Shown here: positions 59,801-64,000 of the stretch, one piece after another
Numbering within the stretch: position 1 is the first letter of the stretch
Layout of the letters: each line of letters opens with the position of its first letter
From: Gloeopeniophorella convolvens
Taxonomy: Eukaryota; Basidiomycota; Agaricomycetes; Russulales
NCBI GenBank assembly: GCA_022496205.1
Contig: WTXD01000005.1
Location: 248,001 to 312,000 of the forward strand
DNA length: 64,000 bases
Direction: 5' to 3'
Program-made: the position numbers and the translations under genes
Notes under the pieces: model-generated
Told to the model about the DNA's origin: nothing
What the model saw: only the letters and a program-made list of their open reading frames with translations
The model's database searches: none

Positions 59801-61629
59801 GTCAGCGTCAGCGCTTGTCGGGCACAGAAGAGAACATGCTCACCAGGTTCGTCGATTCGGGATCAGAGGGCTTGCGGAGGCTGTGGAGTATGTTCTGTAC
59901 CGCCGCAGCCCTGATCTCTCCGTTGACATCCATCGACGCAATCACCATATCAGTCTCGAGCGTATTGCCTCCTTGGGAGGTCTTCTGCGAAGGCAAAGTC
60001 AGCTTGTCGGCCACGGATCGAAGGTCAATACTAACGACAGAGAGCGAAAGAATAAGTTGTTCGACAACATCCTGTTGATCTTCATTTTCTCGAATGATCG
60101 TGCGCGAAGCGTCCTGTACGAGAGTCGGGTATCTTTGTTGTAGGGATACCAGCAGACGATGCGAATTACTTGTCGGCGATGGGCTGCCCTCAAGTGCGCG
60201 GTCCATCAGCTGGCCAGTGATGGTCGCGAGCACATTGATAGGCGCGCTGGTTGACGAAATTAATGAACTCAGCAAGGAGTACGCTGTTGGCTCTTCCAGG
60301 CTGGGAGAGATGGTGAGCCCCGGTGATCTGCAGGAAGACGCCAAAACCCTACCGTTCGACTAGCGGAAAGATCAGCGGGGCGATTAGCTTTTCAGATCCG
60401 GACCAAGCCAATGTGGAAAGGGTGATTCCTTCGACGTCACTGATGGGCAGTATGTGAACAGCATCCACGCTAGATTGTTGGGAACTTACGGCAGCTCGAG
60501 CACAGCTTGGACAAAAGTATCAGGGAGGGCCTCGAGTTGATCTTGTGGGCTGAGTACAGACATGACAGCATTTACGAATTGCTGCGCAACGACCCTTGAC
60601 GAGCACGACGCCATGGCATTCACGATGACTTCTATTGCGGCGCTCTGCAAGACACATTTTTGGGACAGAGCGGAGAGCAGGACATAGCTGGAAAGCTAAA
60701 AAGCGAAGATTGAGTCCTGCTGAACGGAGACGAACGGTTGCACATACAACTATATCTTTTGTCAAGGTGTCCGCTTGGATCGCGCTCTCCTGCAGTTGCT
60801 CCAACATCGCGGGGAGCAAGAAAGCCAGCACACCATCGTCCAGAGCTTTGCTCCTCGATATATACTCAAGGAGCACGCCAGTGTGGAAAGCAACAAGCGT
60901 GCGATATGCCGTTCGCTCCTTTACGGCTTTTGGTAACGCAGAGGCCACAAAGCGCGCAACCGCGACGTTGCGCAGCATTTCCGTGACCAGGCCAACCCTG
61001 GGCACATTCTGTGCTGCAGACTTGTACGCAGTCAGGAAGCCCCACGGCACGTCTGGTCTGGTGGAAGCAGTCAGCGTAACGCGACGAGTGCACGACGGAG
61101 CCCGCTCACTTCACATGAAGGATGGTGACCATCTTCGCGAAGTGGGGAGTGTCATGATAGGGAAGGAAGAGCAGTAAAACGTCTTTGACGTTGAATTCGT
61201 TGATCCTGCTTTTCGTTAATATCCCATAAAATATAGGATCAAGAATACGACGCACCTGAAGCGACGAACGAGCCACTCCAACACCCTTCCGGTCGGTACC
61301 TCCATCAAATCCTTTCCAAGCATAGACAAGAAGCCAGCAATCTTCACGTCTAGCTCTATCGCTTCGTCCCGAGGCAGGAGTGTCCTATCCAGACCCTTGG
61401 CCGCATCGGAGAACAAGCCATCCTCGTAGGCCTGCAGCGCAGGGTTCCATTGGCGCAGCTGCATGAACGCGTTGAGCGCGAGCGCGTACATTGACTCGAG
61501 ATCATGCTTGTCTGCATCGCGTCCGGTAAAGAGGTACGACTGCGTCGGCTTGCGTCGCGTCCTGTCCACGAGAAGGGCCGAGTTTAGAGAGGTGCTCTGT
61601 GCGAGCTGCGCGGCGAGGCTGGAAGGCAT
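53860..61629 (-). CDS. UTP10: U3 snoRNP-associated HEAT-repeat protein Utp10 (HEATR1)
   Basis: A 7.8-kb, many-exon minus-strand gene; the protein should be about 2,000 residues. It begins MPSSLAAQLAQSTSLNSALL and continues RTRRKPTQSYLFTGRDAD and VPTGRVLEWLVRRF, the characteristic Utp10 N terminus. Successive exons encode helical HEAT-type repeats over the whole length. The C-terminal BP28CT-type region has AAFVELVTKLNDTAFRPLFR, LFDWAF and VLPALLALMPHAATTSASDE, and ends GFVAETATFVAECAEDEHDG then VVRATHQLKAAVEG. Utp10 is a t-UTP/UtpA subunit of the small-subunit processome in the nucleolus, needed for early 18S pre-rRNA processing and coupled to Pol I transcription. Near 55080 the frame shifts between WPSMPEAPAEAS and FQHIVGYFELFRRSLRAAQR without an obvious intron, suggesting a one-base error. 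Internal exon limits were not all resolved. Confidence 0.9.
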
Positions 61630-62328
61630 ATTACGGATCCTTCTTTCGTTGCGGGTTTGAGTGCTCTAGTATACAGTACTTTTTGCGGGTTCTCTGAGGT
61701 ATGCGTCTCCGCCGCTGACACAACCCGAGTCTGCCAGTGCCCGTGGTTCAGCAAGTGCGGAAGCGCGTCCTCGGAGCGAGCGACTGCAAAAACCTGCCCG
61801 CACGTGGCTGACCGGTCCGGTCTCTCCGGACAGAGCGTGCTGCCAGAGGCTAGGTGCTGCCTTGATCCTCCTCACTGAACTCAGTCAGAGCTTTCAATAT
61901 ACATATAGCCTCATATCAGCTTTCACAGATACTCTGGAACGCAATATACACGTCTTAGAACTCACGACACTAACAGATCAAATACACTACAATAAACCTT
62001 GTGCAGGACCGGTGACCTTGTCGCACTCAACCTCGGTCATTGATCCGGTCTCTCGAGCGATACCTGCTTCATCTCGGTGCTCTTTTGACCCCCGGGAAAC
62101 CACACACGCGGATGGAAGGGGAAAGGTGCGACCAGACCCGATCAGACTTACACCGTCATCAGAAACCCACCGCGGCTGTCTTATGCGGGTAAATCTCGAG
62201 CGAGTTCCGATCGTCCTCGCTGTATCGGGCACGTTCGACTATGGTCATATATTCTGATGCTACACAACGCCGCACTACTCGATAGACCACTCCTAGCTGG
62301 AGTGGACAGCGAGGTCACGTTTTCCGCC
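61630..62328. other. UTP10 promoter and RPA49 3' region
   Basis: About 700 bp separate the stop of RPA49 (62329) from the start of UTP10 (61629), both on the minus strand. AT-rich sequence at about 61890-62000 may be RPA49 3' UTR. No additional gene is seen. Confidence 0.5.
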
Positions 62329-63989
62329 TCATCTGGGCTTCGGGAATGTCAACGGTGCCTTGAGGATCGCGCGTTTGTTGCTTGCTGCAATATCGGGGAG
62401 GCCGAGGCGCTTCAAATCTTGCTGGGAAAGCTTTCCGATGGTGCACCCTGGAAGTTTTTCGCGGTTGATCAACGGCCCTATGGACCGTGCAAAGTACAAC
62501 TCACCAAGGGACTTGAACAAGGCATTCACCCTATCGGAGAATATACCATAAGCAAGCCTCAAGGACATCGTGGAACTAGTGGTACCTCATAATTGCCAAT
62601 TTGAGGTCTGATGATATAACCGACGTGTCCGTGCGAAATCATCAACCTTCAAGCATAATGCGAACAGATAGGTGAGGAGTTTCGTGTCGTTCTCGCTCGT
62701 CATCTGTGCCCTTCACGACTGCATGAGGGAATAACGGAGGGGAGAATATTGTTGACATACCTCGTGGATCCTCTTGCCGTCTCAGTGAAGCGCGAAAGGA
62801 TGCCATCTACGACGGTTTCGGGCGCAGGAGACAGTTTCTCTAGCACGGCCGTCCTGTCTGGGACGTTTCGCCCTGCAACGCCGCGGAACGCGATCAGAGC
62901 CGACGCATAAATCAGCATTTTGCTAGGATAAATCGGGCTCAGTGGACGGCACGTCAAGTTGACGCGAGAGACTGTGCGTACACGACTTTTGAATTGGGCT
63001 TTGGCACCGAGTACGCTAGCATTAAATGCTGACGTATCCAATCGCTACGAGAGTTGGGCAGAAGCCGCACTCTCGCCTGGTCGCTACCCGCGCTTTTGAG
63101 TCTGTGGAGGATGCTGTCCATGGCGGCCCATTCTTGCTCTGGGATGATGTTATGTAAAGGATAGATGTCTTCTGGTTGTTGGGCGTCCACGTCGTAAGGA
63201 GGAATGAGACGAGAGGCGTTGGCCGAATCTACCGCTTCCTCTGTATGCGCGATGTAGTTTTATAATGCACGGTGAAAGTGTTGCCGGGCGTACCTTTTGT
63301 AGGAAGGTTTTCTGTCCCTTCCTCGATACGGTCCTGCAATACGCCGGCTACACCCTCCATCGCACTGACATCCACTTTGTTACGCTCGTGCGCACGGATG
63401 GCCTGTTTCGCTTTCTTCGTGCCGAAAGTCTCACCGAGCACATTGCGCGCGTGTATACGATCTGCAGCGCTGGGCTCTGCAGATTTGAAGCCCTTGAGTA
63501 CCTTGACTTGTCGAGAGATCGAGTATATTGGTGCAGGCTGGAGGATGAGCTTAGATGACCCCGGTTGCCGCAAGGCAACAAAGTATCTGCGTAAACGTGA
63601 GCATGCCATACTACAGGAAGATGCCAAAATTACGCACCTACTGCTAGGGCCATCGCTCCCGCCTTGAGAACCCGAGAACTCAACAGTCTCCGTCTCTCCA
63701 GCAATGGTGCTTCTACGCTTCGAGAAATCTCTTCCTTCATCCTCTTCGTGTATGTAACACTTGAACGCGGTGTTCTTCGGAGGTATCAAGGACGGGAAAC
63801 TCGCTGTGTCGCCACGAAGGGAAGCAGCGGAGGTCAGATATGCTGTATTGACTGCTAATGGCCACGCATACCGAGCACAGGGCCGGCTTGTGTCTCCGGA
63901 AGGGAAGAGAGCTCAACGGAAAGAGTCTCTGGAGCCCCTGGGTCCGCATGAGCGCGCTTTCGCTTTCGGACAAGAAGTGAGGAGGACAT
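62329..63989 (-). CDS. RPA49: RNA polymerase I subunit A49 (RPA49)
   Basis: A minus-strand multi-exon gene starts at 63989, 11 bases inside the window edge. Exon 1 (63989-63872) encodes MSSSLLVRKRKRAHADPGAP and ETQAGPVL. Exon 2 (63803-63638) encodes ASFPSLIPPKNTAFKCYIHE and IAGETETVEFSGSQGG. Next come YFVALRQPGSSKLILQPAPI, the conserved block RNVLGETFGTKKAKQAIRAH and ERNKVDVSAMEG. The C-terminal tandem winged-helix region contains DIYPLHNIIPEQEWAAMDSI, KMLIYASALIAFRGVAG and VDGILSRFTETARG, ending GCTIGKLSQQDLKRLGLPDI then ILKAPLTFPKPR. The A49/A34.5 heterodimer acts like TFIIF/TFIIE in Pol I initiation and elongation in the nucleolus. The gene appears complete; its promoter lies outside the window. 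It lies head-to-tail with UTP10. Confidence 0.9.
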
Positions 63990-64000
63990 GGCTTGCAAGT

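Overview
This window is nuclear DNA of a filamentous basidiomycete. It is GC-rich and its genes carry many short GT-AG introns of about 45-90 bp, commonly with a GTGCG-type donor and a CTGAC-type branch site shortly before the AG. The protein types point to Agaricomycetes, perhaps Polyporales: WEF.xTLNYEW-type seven-TM membrane proteins, an aryl-alcohol-oxidase-like GMC enzyme, a class II-type P450 and a large membrane-anchored WD40 protein. The placement is inference from protein style; no rRNA, mitochondrial or viral gene is seen.

Layout: (1) 1.7-5.6 kb, minus, a multi-exon WD40 protein with four N-terminal membrane segments. (2) 9.4-11.3 kb, plus, seven-TM paralogue 1. (3) 12.6-15.8 kb, a Mutator-like (MULE) transposon with an intact 831-residue transposase, flanked by two tRNA-like sequences and followed by decayed repeats to about 17.7 kb. 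(4) 20.0-21.8 kb, plus, seven-TM paralogue 2. (5) 24.5-31.5 kb, minus, eIF2D/TMA64, a secreted GMC oxidoreductase and the rRNA dimethyltransferase DIM1. (6) 32.0-36.6 kb, plus, a tandem pair of seven-TM paralogues 3 and 4. (7) 36.7-38.2 kb, minus, an RTT106-like histone chaperone. (8) 40.3-46.0 kb, two low-complexity hypothetical genes and a BAG-domain-like gene. (9) 47.4-53.4 kb, plus, a cytochrome P450 and a CRIB-containing PAK-like kinase. (10) 53.9-64.0 kb, minus, UTP10 (U3 processome HEAT protein) and RPA49 (Pol I subunit).

Functional themes: ribosome production is over-represented (RPA49 for rDNA transcription, UTP10 for early pre-rRNA processing, DIM1 for 18S dimethylation, eIF2D for non-canonical initiation/recycling). 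Two oxidative enzymes fit a wood- or litter-decay lifestyle. The seven-TM family has expanded to four copies within 27 kb while keeping an unusual micro-exon architecture.

Caveats: several loci (DIM1, seven-TM copy 3, the BAG-like gene, RTT106, UTP10) show single-base frame discontinuities, often close to C/G/A homopolymers. Assembly indels are the simplest explanation, but real lesions cannot be excluded from one sequence. Intergenic blocks of 2-4 kb (5.6-9.4, 15.7-20.0, 21.8-24.5, 38.2-40.3 and 41.1-43.4 kb) contain no gene I can support.
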